DNA of 32,239 bases, from assembly GCF_900078335.1 (NCBI RefSeq), contig NZ_FKBR01000032.1, forward strand, positions 1-32,239. Direction: 5' to 3'. The notes beneath the pieces are model-generated. The model made no database searches. It was given only the letters and a program-made list of their open reading frames with translations, and was not told the origin of the DNA. A program made the position numbers and the translations under genes. The stretch's first letter is position 1; each line of letters starts with the position of its first letter. This document shows positions 1 through 6,672 of the stretch, piece by piece. The DNA is from Bordetella trematum (GTDB lineage Bacteria; Pseudomonadota; Gammaproteobacteria; Burkholderiales; Burkholderiaceae_B).

Positions 1-216
1 ATCCCTGATATCTGGGGTGGCAATCCATTCCAACTTGCTTTCGGCATGCTGGGAGCAGTCTGGGCACTGCACGGTATCCAGAATGTTGCCAACGGCGCCG
101 TGATCGTCGCAGGTAAGGCATACCGGGCGCATCCCCCGCACCTCGGCCAGCACATCCCCAATCGTCGTACCGTTTTCCTTCGCCCGCTCCAGCAGGCTGA
201 TGATCTGTTGCTTCAT
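1..216 (-). CDS. Small zinc-ribbon-like phage protein, 3' end cut by the window edge
   Basis: An open reading frame runs from an ATG at 216 to the window edge without a stop, giving at least 72 residues. A GGAGG ribosome site lies 7 nt before the ATG, and the ATG overlaps the stop of the upstream gene as ATGA, so translation is probably coupled. Residues 1-25 look helical. A CLTC pair near residues 33-36 and a CPDC pair near residues 54-57 form a CxxC...CxxC pattern typical of a zinc ribbon. It is the last visible gene of the leftward early operon. I do not recognise a family; a role in nucleic-acid binding is only a guess from the Cys pattern. Confidence 0.72.
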   Translation of the reverse strand, partial: MKQQIISLLERAKENGTTIGDVLAEVRGMRPVCLTCDDHGAVGNILDTVQCPDCSQHAESKLEWIATPDIRD

Positions 217-719
217 GAGTTGGCCTCCAGTTTCTTGCGTGCTTCGTTGATCTGGGTTCCGCGCAGCAGGTCGATTGCCTCGCCGGCGTCGAGGGTGGAT
301 GCCACGCGGCGAAGGCGGGGCAGCAATGCCTGCAGGCCGGCCATCAGAGGCCGATCCAGGGGCATGCCGGCTGCCAGTCGCGCGGCCAGCTGGCGCAGCG
401 GGGCTACATCGAGCGGCTTGTCGTGGCGAATGGCCCACATGTCGAAGAAGTCGGCCATGCCGTCGATGGCCGGGGCGCTCTCGTACCAGCCGCCGTCGGC
501 GTTGCAGAAGAAAATCGGCGTTCCGCGCTGGTCGGTGTCTACGTTTCCAGTGCGTTCGATCTGGTCGATGACGGACTCCAGCGGCTCCAGCGTGTACTGG
601 GCTTTGACCAGCATCGGTATATGGACGGGCCGCTCGACGCGGCGTATCGCGCGCTGGCGGGCCTGCTGCTGGGCGAGCTGGCGGCGCTGCTGGCGGTTGA
701 GAGGGGCGGGGGTGCTCAT
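213..719 (-). CDS. Phage protein of unknown function (168 aa)
   Basis: The start chosen is the ATG at 719, which has a GGAG ribosome site about 8 nt upstream and overlaps the preceding stop as ATGA. A longer reading frame upstream would run through the previous gene and is rejected. The N-terminus (residues 6-35) is rich in Arg and Gln and strongly basic, suggesting nucleic-acid contact. A central aromatic stretch (FFCNADGGWYES) is followed by an Arg/Leu-rich helical C-terminal half. No recognised domain. It lies downstream of the recombination genes in the leftward early operon, where phages usually keep small host-takeover or DNA-metabolism proteins. Confidence 0.7.
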   Translation of the reverse strand: MSTPAPLNRQQRRQLAQQQARQRAIRRVERPVHIPMLVKAQYTLEPLESVIDQIERTGNVDTDQRGTPIFFCNADGGWYESAPAIDGMADFFDMWAIRHDKPLDVAPLRQLAARLAAGMPLDRPLMAGLQALLPRLRRVASTLDAGEAIDLLRGTQINEARKKLEANS

Positions 720-970
720 TGAACAGTCTCCGTCGGGTAGGCGTTCCCGCTTTCCATGCGAGCCGCGACGTGGGCGGACGTGCGAAGCATCATGTCGATG
801 GTCGCCGTTTGGTTGCACAGCGACCCATAACCGAGTGCGGCGGTGCTCACCAACATCTGCAATGCCTTTCGGCACTTCTCGGCATCGCCATATGCACCAA
901 CTTGCTGTATGTAAGCGCCGATGGCCTGTTGCGCGGCTTCATGGCAAAGAGAGGGGGTGAACTCGGTCAT
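716..970 (-). CDS. Small helical phage protein of unknown function (84 aa)
   Basis: The ATG at 970 begins MTEFTPSL and the gene ends with a TGA that overlaps the next start by 4 bp. The ribosome site is weak (AGAGAA). The protein reads as two or three amphipathic helices with three Cys (residues about 9, 32 and 52), rich in Ala and Met, and has no recognised domain. The start is uncertain: the frame stays open for 47 more codons upstream, but those lie in an 85-bp gap and have no convincing ribosome site. Its place in the overlapping gene chain supports translation. Confidence 0.65.
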   Translation of the reverse strand: MTEFTPSLCHEAAQQAIGAYIQQVGAYGDAEKCRKALQMLVSTAALGYGSLCNQTATIDMMLRTSAHVAARMESGNAYPTETVQ

Positions 971-1055
971 GGTCGTTCTCTGTGTAGGGCGGCCGGCACC
1001 GGCAGCATTGCGGGGAGTGGGGGAGGGAGTCGCCACCGGGCCGGCCATTGATGGG

Positions 1056-1571
1056 TTAGAGCTGCAATTGCCCGTCGTCGGCGGCGGGCGGTACGATGGA
1101 CACCACCACATCCTGGTTCTGCTTCATGTGCAGCTCGCCGGCCTGTTCCTTGGTGGGCACGCAGTCGACCTCCATCGACACCACCACGGTGCCGCCTTCC
1201 TGCGGATCGAGGCGGAACTTGCTGACGGTGCATTCCTCCATGGTCAGGTCGGACTTGCCGCCGATGCCGTGGTGCACGATCACGGTCGCACCGACGACCT
1301 TTTCAGACAGCGCGACCTTGTTTTGCATGTTGGGGAACTTCAGGCACGGTAGATAGCCGGGGTCGTCGAGGCGGGGGTCTGCGTTGTCGGCCATATCGCC
1401 TTCGTCCTGGCGCGGACGGCGGTAGAGGGACGATTTCAAGTCGGGGCTGAATTCCGACAGCACGTCGTTGCTCGTGCGGTACGTGAATTGCAGAGTGGCT
1501 GACGGCTGGTCGTCCTTCTTGGTGTTGGAGTCGAAGTGCATGCGGCACTCTTGCTCTTGGATGCTGAACAT
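1056..1571 (-). CDS. Phage protein of unknown function, beta-rich, downstream of the recombinase pair (171 aa)
   Basis: The start at 1571 has a GGAG site 9-10 nt upstream; an alternative ATG at 1541 has no clear ribosome site. The N-terminal 60 residues are polar and acidic. Residues about 80-165 alternate hydrophobic and polar residues in a pattern typical of beta strands (for example KVVGATVIVHHG and TVVVSMEVDCVP), which could be a small beta-barrel. It lies directly after the YqaJ/RecT pair, a position where phages often carry single-strand-binding or recombination accessory proteins. That role is inferred from position only. No family recognised. Confidence 0.7.
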   Translation of the reverse strand: MFSIQEQECRMHFDSNTKKDDQPSATLQFTYRTSNDVLSEFSPDLKSSLYRRPRQDEGDMADNADPRLDDPGYLPCLKFPNMQNKVALSEKVVGATVIVHHGIGGKSDLTMEECTVSKFRLDPQEGGTVVVSMEVDCVPTKEQAGELHMKQNQDVVVSIVPPAADDGQLQL

Positions 1572-1656
1572 GGGGCAGGGCTCCAGTGGTTGCTACGTTG
1601 GGAAATTAGGCGGGCGACGCCTGGGGGTTCCTCGGTTGCGGCGCCGCCCTGGGAGA

Positions 1657-2280
1657 TCAGGCGGCCTTGCGCCGCAGCGTTTCGACCATCTCGCACAGCT
1701 CTGCTTCAAACTGCAGCAGAGCAATCAGGAGGGTCTTGATATAGGCCTCGTCTCGGTAGATGCGCTGGACATAGAGCCGCCAAGGTGCTGACATACGCGG
1801 GTCATAGCTGATGAAATCCCACCACTCGCGCTCGGTGACCATCAGATTTCCCTGCACCTGGGCCGTGTGGTCGGCGGGCATGCCTTCCAGCCAAGTCTGG
1901 ATATGGACAGCCTCGTCGTGTGGGCACTTCATTTCGATGCCGCCAGTTGCCCCGACCAGGCCATCAGGGGATGCGCCGATGAACGAATAGACCGGATGAA
2001 CCAGAAACGGCGAGGCCACGATGACGCCGCCCGTTTCGATCATGTATGCCGCGTTGGCGGCCTCTTCGAGATCGCGGCCCCAGGACAACGCCTTGCCCCC
2101 CAGTTCATGCTGCGGGATGCCTGAAAGACGCTCAAACGCTTTGACGCGCATCAGCTTGGCGCGCTCGGCGGTCGGGCTGCCGTCACGCTTGACCGCGAGA
2201 ATGTCCTTGAACGTCGAGGCGGTGAGGCAGCCAGCGCGCTCCTGGCGCCAGCCGTCCGTGCGCTGGGCAGGGGCATTCAT
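1657..2280 (-). CDS. YqaJ-family viral recombinase / exonuclease
   Basis: This is a PD-(D/E)xK-fold nuclease of the YqaJ family. The expected motifs are in order: an N-terminal W-x-x-R-x-x-x-x-T-A-S region (residues 11-22), E72/E73 in the helix after GRD, SPDG with D106, the catalytic IEMKCP motif with E116 and K118, and the conserved Q143 in VQGNLMV. Family members degrade double-stranded DNA ends to expose single strands for annealing. At 207 residues it has the usual length. The ATG overlaps the recT stop as ATGA with a GAGGTG ribosome site, so exonuclease and annealase are translationally coupled, a classic phage recombination pair comparable to lambda exo/bet. Confidence 0.93.
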   Translation of the reverse strand: MNAPAQRTDGWRQERAGCLTASTFKDILAVKRDGSPTAERAKLMRVKAFERLSGIPQHELGGKALSWGRDLEEAANAAYMIETGGVIVASPFLVHPVYSFIGASPDGLVGATGGIEMKCPHDEAVHIQTWLEGMPADHTAQVQGNLMVTEREWWDFISYDPRMSAPWRLYVQRIYRDEAYIKTLLIALLQFEAELCEMVETLRRKAA

Positions 2281-3179
2281 CCGCGCACCTCTCCATAGCT
2301 GCTCGCTCCGCTGTCGTCGGCGGCTGCCCCACCCGGGCGCTCCTGGGCGTCAACCTGGGTCGCGTCTTCGACTGCTGCTATGGATTGCAGGCGCTTGATT
2401 TCTTCGGCACCAACAGCCACGCGCTCATCCTTGGTGAGCCCTTTCCAGGCGGCTTCCAGCTCGGCGATGCGTTGCGCTGCAGGGTCATCGCTCCGGGCGA
2501 TCATTTCCAGGTCACGGATGACCTGCTTGCGATCCACGTTTGCGGTGGGGAGCGGTTTTGCCGCTTCGGCAAACTCAGCAGCGGTGCGCGGGGTGATATC
2601 GCGCTCCATCGGCGGGGAGTCCTGCAGCTCGTCGGTCGTGTAGACCCCGAGAATGGCGCCGGGCTTGAAGGCACGGGCCCAGTTCTTGACCTGCAAATAT
2701 CCGATCTGTTGCTTGGGGTTGGTCTTCCACAGTGGCGAGTTCTTTACCAGCACGTCGCTGGACTTGAGCCATTCCGTCCACACCAGCTCGGTTTCTCCGG
2801 CAGGCACTGCCCCTGCGCGGCACTCCAGTGCGCCGCCTTCGCCGCGGTATTCATAGTGGAACCGGCCCTTGATAGCGCCGGATGCCTGCAATACGGCGTT
2901 GACCAGTTGGGCCTCATAGCCAAGCTGGCCGTTGACGATGTGGGTCTTCTGCGCGACCACAAAGGGATTCATGCCCCATTGCATCGCCTGCATGATGACG
3001 GCCATGCAGTCAGCCGGGCTGCCTTGCAGATGCTTCGGCACGGTAGCCCGGCCGCCGGCCATCAGTTCGGCAGCACGCATCATGCTGTCCATGTTGCGGC
3101 CGTCGAGCACCAGGCCGGTGATGGTGGTGTCATGCGCCGGCAGGTCCAGGGCGGGCGCGGCGGTGGTCAGTTCAGACAT
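2277..3179 (-). CDS. recT: RecT-family single-strand annealing protein
   Basis: The 300-residue product matches the RecT family. It has an N-terminal region with MAVIMQAMQWGMNPF, then a KTHIVNGQLGYEAQL segment and a central LVWTEWLK...LWKTNPKQQIGYLQVKNWARAF block, which are hallmarks of RecT. The C-terminal 80 residues are acidic and low-complexity and probably flexible. RecT proteins coat single-stranded DNA and anneal complementary strands, acting with the YqaJ exonuclease encoded just downstream. The ATG has a good AGGAG ribosome site 7 nt upstream. In phages this module repairs and circularises genomes and recombines with resident prophages. Confidence 0.95.
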   Translation of the reverse strand: MSELTTAAPALDLPAHDTTITGLVLDGRNMDSMMRAAELMAGGRATVPKHLQGSPADCMAVIMQAMQWGMNPFVVAQKTHIVNGQLGYEAQLVNAVLQASGAIKGRFHYEYRGEGGALECRAGAVPAGETELVWTEWLKSSDVLVKNSPLWKTNPKQQIGYLQVKNWARAFKPGAILGVYTTDELQDSPPMERDITPRTAAEFAEAAKPLPTANVDRKQVIRDLEMIARSDDPAAQRIAELEAAWKGLTKDERVAVGAEEIKRLQSIAAVEDATQVDAQERPGGAAADDSGASSYGEVRG

Positions 3180-3222
3180 TGCGGTATCTCCTGCCCGAGA
3201 CTTGGCCGGGCGTTGATGGTGG

Positions 3223-4371
3223 TCAGGCGGCCAGGGCCTGGTCGATGGTTTCGGCGTTGAACTTGGTCAGCCACGCGATCACGTCGCCGTTGCTGACTCG
3301 GTAGTGATCTGCCAGCACGCGCACGATTTCGGCATCGCCGGGGCCGTGCCGCTCAAACTCGATGCGCTGGCGGCGCTCTTCTTCGGCGCGCGCGGCGGCG
3401 GCTTCCGCCTCGATGCGGCGGCGCTCGGCTTCTTCCTTCTCGCGCAGTGCGCGGGCCTCTGCCTCGGCACGCTCCTGTTCGGCGCGGCGGGCGGCCTCCT
3501 GCTGCGCTTCAAACTCGCGGCGCTGGCGGTCGATGGCCTCCTGCTGGCGGCGCAACTCGGCGGCCGCCTCGGCATCCTTGCGGGCCTGTTCGGCGCGCGC
3601 AGCTTCTTGACGGGCATGCTCTGCGTCACGCTCTTCCTGCATGCGGCGCTGCTCGGCCTCCAGCTCCGCGCGCTGGCGCGCCAGTTCGGCGGCTTCTGCC
3701 TCGCGCTGGCGCTGTGCGGCGGCTTCCTGCTCTTGCCGCTGGCGCTCCATTGCGGCGCGCTCTGCCGCAAGGCGCGCGGCCTCCCGCTCTTGCGCCAGGG
3801 CAGCGCTGTGCAGCTGGTCCATCTTGGCGAGGGTTTCCTCCTGCAACAGCATGGCTTCACCAGCGCGATGCGCGTACAGCTCGGTGCTGATCTGAAATTC
3901 GGCCAGGGTCTCGCGCATCGCCTCGATCTTGGCCGACGAAAGACCGGCGGCGCTGGTGGCGAAGTCCCGGATATGGTCAAGCCGTTCTTGGATATCTTGT
4001 TGTCGCTTCAGCTCTTCCCGCGCCTTGGCTGCCTTGATTTCTTCCTTGCGGGCCTCTTCGGCTTTGATGGCTTCATCCAGCGGGGTTTCGAGCGCCAGCA
4101 GCTCGGCCTCGATGCGCTTGGCCTCGCTGTCGATGCGCTTGGAATACTCCAGGGCGGGGGCTTTCAGTGCCTTGCGGGCTTTCTCCAGCTCATAGCGGGG
4201 CGCGCGGATCGCCTGGCGCGCCGCCTTGGCATCCTCCAGGCCTTTGGTGGTCGTAACGTCGAACACCACGCCGGCGAACTGTTCACGCAGTTTGGCCAGG
4301 CCGGCCTCGATAGGGCTGTACTGTTTGATCTTGGCGGGTGCGTCGAGCACTTCGTCTGCAATGTCGGTCAT
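3223..4371 (-). CDS. Long coiled-coil phage protein (382 aa)
   Basis: The first 75 residues are globular in character and begin MTDIADEVLDAPAKI. Residues about 75-345 are an almost unbroken charged coiled coil dominated by Ala, Glu, Arg and Gln, with many REAE/RQQ-type heptads. The last 35 residues (DAEIVRVLADHYRVSNGDVI) look like a small helical domain. An AGGA site lies 8 nt before the ATG. Its place directly upstream of recT suggests it belongs to the early recombination/replication block. The repetitive codons (GCG, CGC, GAG) produce many spurious frames on the opposite strand. I do not assign a function; coiled coils of this kind also occur in SMC-like and nuclease-inhibitor proteins. 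Confidence 0.85.
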   Translation of the reverse strand: MTDIADEVLDAPAKIKQYSPIEAGLAKLREQFAGVVFDVTTTKGLEDAKAARQAIRAPRYELEKARKALKAPALEYSKRIDSEAKRIEAELLALETPLDEAIKAEEARKEEIKAAKAREELKRQQDIQERLDHIRDFATSAAGLSSAKIEAMRETLAEFQISTELYAHRAGEAMLLQEETLAKMDQLHSAALAQEREAARLAAERAAMERQRQEQEAAAQRQREAEAAELARQRAELEAEQRRMQEERDAEHARQEAARAEQARKDAEAAAELRRQQEAIDRQRREFEAQQEAARRAEQERAEAEARALREKEEAERRRIEAEAAAARAEEERRQRIEFERHGPGDAEIVRVLADHYRVSNGDVIAWLTKFNAETIDQALAA

Positions 4372-4383
4372 GACTGGGTTCCT

Positions 4384-4611
4384 TTAGGGGTGCTTCGCCG
4401 CGTACGCGGTCTTCCCGCCATCGCTGGCGGTGTGGATGGGTTCGCTGTGGGCGTCGAGGGTCGGGCCGATGACGCCGGTCATCAGCAGCAGGGAAAAGAC
4501 GATGGCGGCGCTGCACAGGCCGTAGCAGGCGACGTTGATATCCCACTGCTTGCGGTAGGCCAGCAGGTACAGGGCCAGGGCGCGGCGGGAGAGGGTGCGG
4601 AGGCGAGTCAT
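4384..4611 (-). CDS. Small single-span membrane protein (75 aa)
   Basis: The ATG at 4611 overlaps the upstream stop as ATGA and has a GAGGTG ribosome site. Residues 1-23 are basic (MTRLRTLSRRALALYLLAYR). Residues about 27-48 form one hydrophobic span (INVACYGLCSAAIVFSLLLM), followed by a polar tail of 25 residues. The positive-inside rule predicts the N-terminus in the cytoplasm. No family recognised. It is one of two tiny membrane proteins in this early operon. Confidence 0.65.
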   Translation of the reverse strand: MTRLRTLSRRALALYLLAYRKQWDINVACYGLCSAAIVFSLLLMTGVIGPTLDAHSEPIHTASDGGKTAYAAKHP

Positions 4612-5174
4612 TGGGCACCTCGGGCGGCGAGCAATCGGGCGCGGATCTCGTCCGCGTTTTCCTTGTCGGTGATGACGAATTGATGCTTTTCGGCCTCGGC
4701 CTTCCAGTACTGTTCGACCTTCAGGCCGGGCTGCACCATTCGGTCATAGGCGTAGCTGCCGGTGATCCGGGCGATGGCCGGCCGCTGGATGAAGATGTCC
4801 CACTTTTCCACCAGGAACGGACCTTGACCCTTTGCTATCGCATTGCTGACCAATGACGGTATCGGGGCGAGGGCCCATTCCGTGCGCGGCGTCGGCTCAA
4901 ATGTCTGCGTTCCGGCCTCTTCCCAGCCTTCCAGAACCGTCCCGTCCCAGTTGCCATCACGGACGATGAATGCGAATTCGCGGCCGCCAAAGGTCAGGAT
5001 CCCTTCGGCGCGCACGTTGATCGCGTCGATACGGTCGCGGTCCAGGATGCTGACGTGCTGCGGGTGATAGCCGTCAGCTTGCGCGGCTTCGCAGATCATT
5101 TGCATCACGTCGTCGCGGTGCTCGGCCGGGATGTCGCGATCGAATGCCTGGTCGACAGATAGCTTCGTCGTCAT
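4608..5174 (-). CDS. Phage protein of unknown function (188 aa)
   Basis: The ATG at 5174 overlaps the stop of the upstream 32-codon gene as ATGA, with AGGA 8 nt upstream. The product is an acidic alpha/beta protein with many aromatic residues, including FAFIVRDGNWDGTVLEGW near residue 75 and a WDIFIQRP stretch near residue 125. The C-terminus is a charged helix. No signal peptide, membrane span or metal motif is visible, and I do not recognise a family. Confidence 0.72.
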   Translation of the reverse strand: MTTKLSVDQAFDRDIPAEHRDDVMQMICEAAQADGYHPQHVSILDRDRIDAINVRAEGILTFGGREFAFIVRDGNWDGTVLEGWEEAGTQTFEPTPRTEWALAPIPSLVSNAIAKGQGPFLVEKWDIFIQRPAIARITGSYAYDRMVQPGLKVEQYWKAEAEKHQFVITDKENADEIRARLLAARGAQ

Positions 5175-5269
5175 GCTGTCTTCCTCAGAAACGCCATAGC
5201 GCGATCACCGGCCAGGGCAAAGGGATAGGCGGCAGCGAGGCCGCACAGGATGAAAAGGGCGGTGCTCAT
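5171..5269 (-). CDS. Tiny hydrophobic peptide gene between two ATGA overlaps (32 aa)
   Basis: A 32-codon frame begins with an ATG at 5269 that overlaps the stop of the upstream gene (ATGA), and it ends in a TGA that overlaps the next ATG at 5174. It fills the gap between its neighbours exactly, with a 4-bp overlap at each end, which is strong evidence that it is translated. The product begins MSTALFILCGLAAAYPFALAG, a single hydrophobic segment, and ends in a short basic tail (FLRKTA). It could be a one-span membrane peptide, or serve mainly to couple translation of its neighbours. Confidence 0.6.
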   Translation of the reverse strand: MSTALFILCGLAAAYPFALAGDRAMAFLRKTA

Positions 5270-5670
5270 TGGCGCGCCTCGAAGGTGATGCGTGGCCCAA
5301 CCAGCTCAGCGGCCACCAGATCGGCAAGCGCGGCTTGTTTTGCCATCGTCAGCCAGCGATTCAGCAGGGACAGCACGATGGCCGGCTCCTGACTACGTGA
5401 GGGACGCGCTGCGGCGCGCACCAGGGCAGCGAAGGCGTCCCGCACCTCAGAGGTCGCGCAGTCATTGAGCAGTGCAGCAGCCCGATCTGGATAGACGCTG
5501 CCGATCTGGCCGACGTTATGGTCAAGCTGCAGCGCGCGGTCAAACAGGGGCGCCAGACGCGCCTCAATCCTGTCGCGCAGGGTCTGCTCGTCTATGGGCT
5601 GGCGCTCCCGTGGCCCCTCGAAGGGCGGCGCAGTGCGCAGCGGGTCGTCAAGAGTCGCTGACAGGTTCAT
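5266..5670 (-). CDS. Phage protein of unknown function (134 aa)
   Basis: The ATG at 5670 (MNLSATLDDP) has an AAGGA site 7 nt upstream; the upstream in-frame ATG at 5706 lacks one. The product is mostly helical. Residues 35-70 resemble an amphipathic helix pair, and residues 80-115 (VRDAFAALVRAAARP and SLLNRWLTMAKQ) form another. No recognised motif. It is the first protein gene after the tRNA in the leftward operon and its stop overlaps the next start. Confidence 0.7.
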   Translation of the reverse strand: MNLSATLDDPLRTAPPFEGPRERQPIDEQTLRDRIEARLAPLFDRALQLDHNVGQIGSVYPDRAAALLNDCATSEVRDAFAALVRAAARPSRSQEPAIVLSLLNRWLTMAKQAALADLVAAELVGPRITFEARQ

Positions 5671-5802
5671 GGCTTGTTCCTTCTTGGGGAGAGTTAGGTG
5701 CAGCACCCGGTCCGATCCTCACGGCCAGCCGCCACCACGCTGACTTCGAAATCAGCGGTATGGGCGGGGAGGCTTGGAGGGGGAGGGGTGCTGCGAGGAA
5801 AG
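5671..5802. other. Spacer with imperfect palindrome between tRNA and the early operon
   Basis: About 130 bp without a gene. A 20-bp near-palindrome at 5738-5757 (CGCTGA...TCAGCG) could form a 6-bp hairpin in the minus-strand transcript just downstream of the tRNA. There is no U-tract after it, so it is not a standard terminator. It may instead help 3' processing of the tRNA. Confidence 0.35.
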
Positions 5803-5879
5803 TGGCGCGCCCGGCAGGAGTTGAACCTGCAACCTACGGCCTAGAACACCGCTGCTCTATCCAGTTGAGCTACGGGCGC
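5803..5879 (-). tRNA. tRNA-Arg(UCU) with encoded CCA
   Basis: The minus strand folds into a complete cloverleaf. The 7-bp acceptor is GCGCCCG/CGGGCGC with discriminator G and an encoded CCA at 5803-5805. The D stem is GCTC/GAGC. The anticodon stem is GCGGT/GCCGT (with G-U ends), its loop is GTTCTAG, giving anticodon UCU, and the T arm is GCAGG-TTCAACT-CCTGC. It reads AGA codons, which are rare in GC-rich hosts. It sits inside the phage early operon, so it is phage-borne rather than the host integration-site tRNA. The large structured RNA ends at its 5' end, so RNase P cleavage here would also create the 3' end of that RNA. Confidence 0.93.
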
Positions 5880-6175
5880 GAGGGTGCCGGTTACGTCTCC
5901 GGCTCGGACTTCCACCGACCGTATGGATTCCGCTCGTCTGCTGCGTGCGCCTGGGCGGGCCATTGCGCTGCACGCTCGTTGCGGTTGCCGGGCTCCCACC
6001 AGGCTGCGCGTTTCGTCTCTCCGTATCAGCGCTCTGCCGCGACAAAATCGGCTACGTCGGCTTGATGGTGGCCGGGAGCTACCCGTATTCCAGCGGCGGG
6101 GAGGCCAGCGGCACATCACCCCAGTTATCCTGGCTCGCCGGATTACAAGATCCGGTGCCTGCTGGTTTCCTGCTC

Positions 6176-6256
6176 ACCATCAAGAGAGGCCGCTTTTGCT
6201 GTATGAGCAGCACGACGCCGATGATTTTGCGGCTCGAAGCGGCCTCACTTGATGGT
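6176..6256 (-). ncRNA. Structured RNA domain C (81 nt)
   Basis: The stem pairs 6256-6237 with 6195-6176: 19 of 20 bp with one U-U mismatch. Its start (ACCAUCAAG) resembles the stem starts of A and B. Inside are two small hairpins, GCCG/CGGC and GCUG/CAGC, making a three-way junction. It lacks the GAAGGA hairpin of A and B. Confidence 0.8.
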
Positions 6257-6352
6257 CCTGCACACTGACCCGGTGCAGGTTAAGGTGGTGCCACGGCATG
6301 ACGTCTGCCCAATCGCGCCCGCAACTGCGGGCCTTTCGGACGGTTCTCCGTG

Positions 6353-6470
6353 CCATCACACAGGCGGGCCGGGTTGGATACCGGCGTGCGGGGTGTTCAT
6401 GGGCACAGCACCTTTCGGATAGCCCCCGCGCCCTTAAGCGTGTCCTTCCACGCCGCCGCCTATGTGATGG
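6353..6470 (-). ncRNA. Structured RNA domain B (118 nt), paralogue of domain A
   Basis: The outer stem pairs 6470-6456 with 6367-6353: 15 bp with one G-U. The same GCGUG-GAAGGA-CACGC hairpin is at 6453-6438, two nucleotides inside, as in domain A. The second inner hairpin, 6385-6368, has stem GCCGG/CCGGC against GCCAG/CUGGC in A, a compensatory A-U to G-C change. The insert is 52 nt, against 51 nt in A. Confidence 0.85.
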
Positions 6471-6555
6471 TCCTCGACACTGACGCGGTCGAGGTTTACG
6501 GTCTCTGCCTGAACGCGCAAACAAGGCAGGCGGTGGGGGTTTCTCGGCGCGTTTG

Positions 6556-6672
6556 CCATCAAGAGTGCGGGCCAGGCTTGATACTGGCTCCAGCGGCTTC
6601 GTTCGGCATTTTTGGCCTACCTGCCACTGCTACAGCTTCGCGTGTCCTTCCACGCCGCCGCACTCTTGATAG
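6556..6672 (-). ncRNA. Structured RNA domain A (117 nt)
   Basis: The outer stem pairs 6672-6658 with 6570-6556: 15 bp, including one G-U. Two nucleotides inside is hairpin 6655-6640 (GCGUG-GAAGGA-CACGC). Abutting the 3' strand is hairpin 6588-6571 (GCCAG, 8-nt loop, CUGGC). The 51-nt insert between the two inner hairpins has its own CAGUGGC/GCCGCUG stem. Confidence 0.85.

Noticed and set aside
3304-4683. Open frame of 459 codons on the plus strand opposite the coiled-coil gene
   Set aside because: It is the antisense of repetitive Ala/Glu/Arg codons, Leu/Ala/Gly-rich without domain structure, and runs against the overlapping gene chain.
5738-5757. Second tRNA or terminator downstream of tRNA-Arg
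   Set aside because: The near-palindrome lacks cloverleaf context and has no T tract.
5841-6268. Several 60-120-codon frames on both strands within the structured RNA region
   Set aside because: None has a ribosome site or a plausible product, they differ in frame and strand, and some read through the tRNA. The inverted repeats explain the sequence better.
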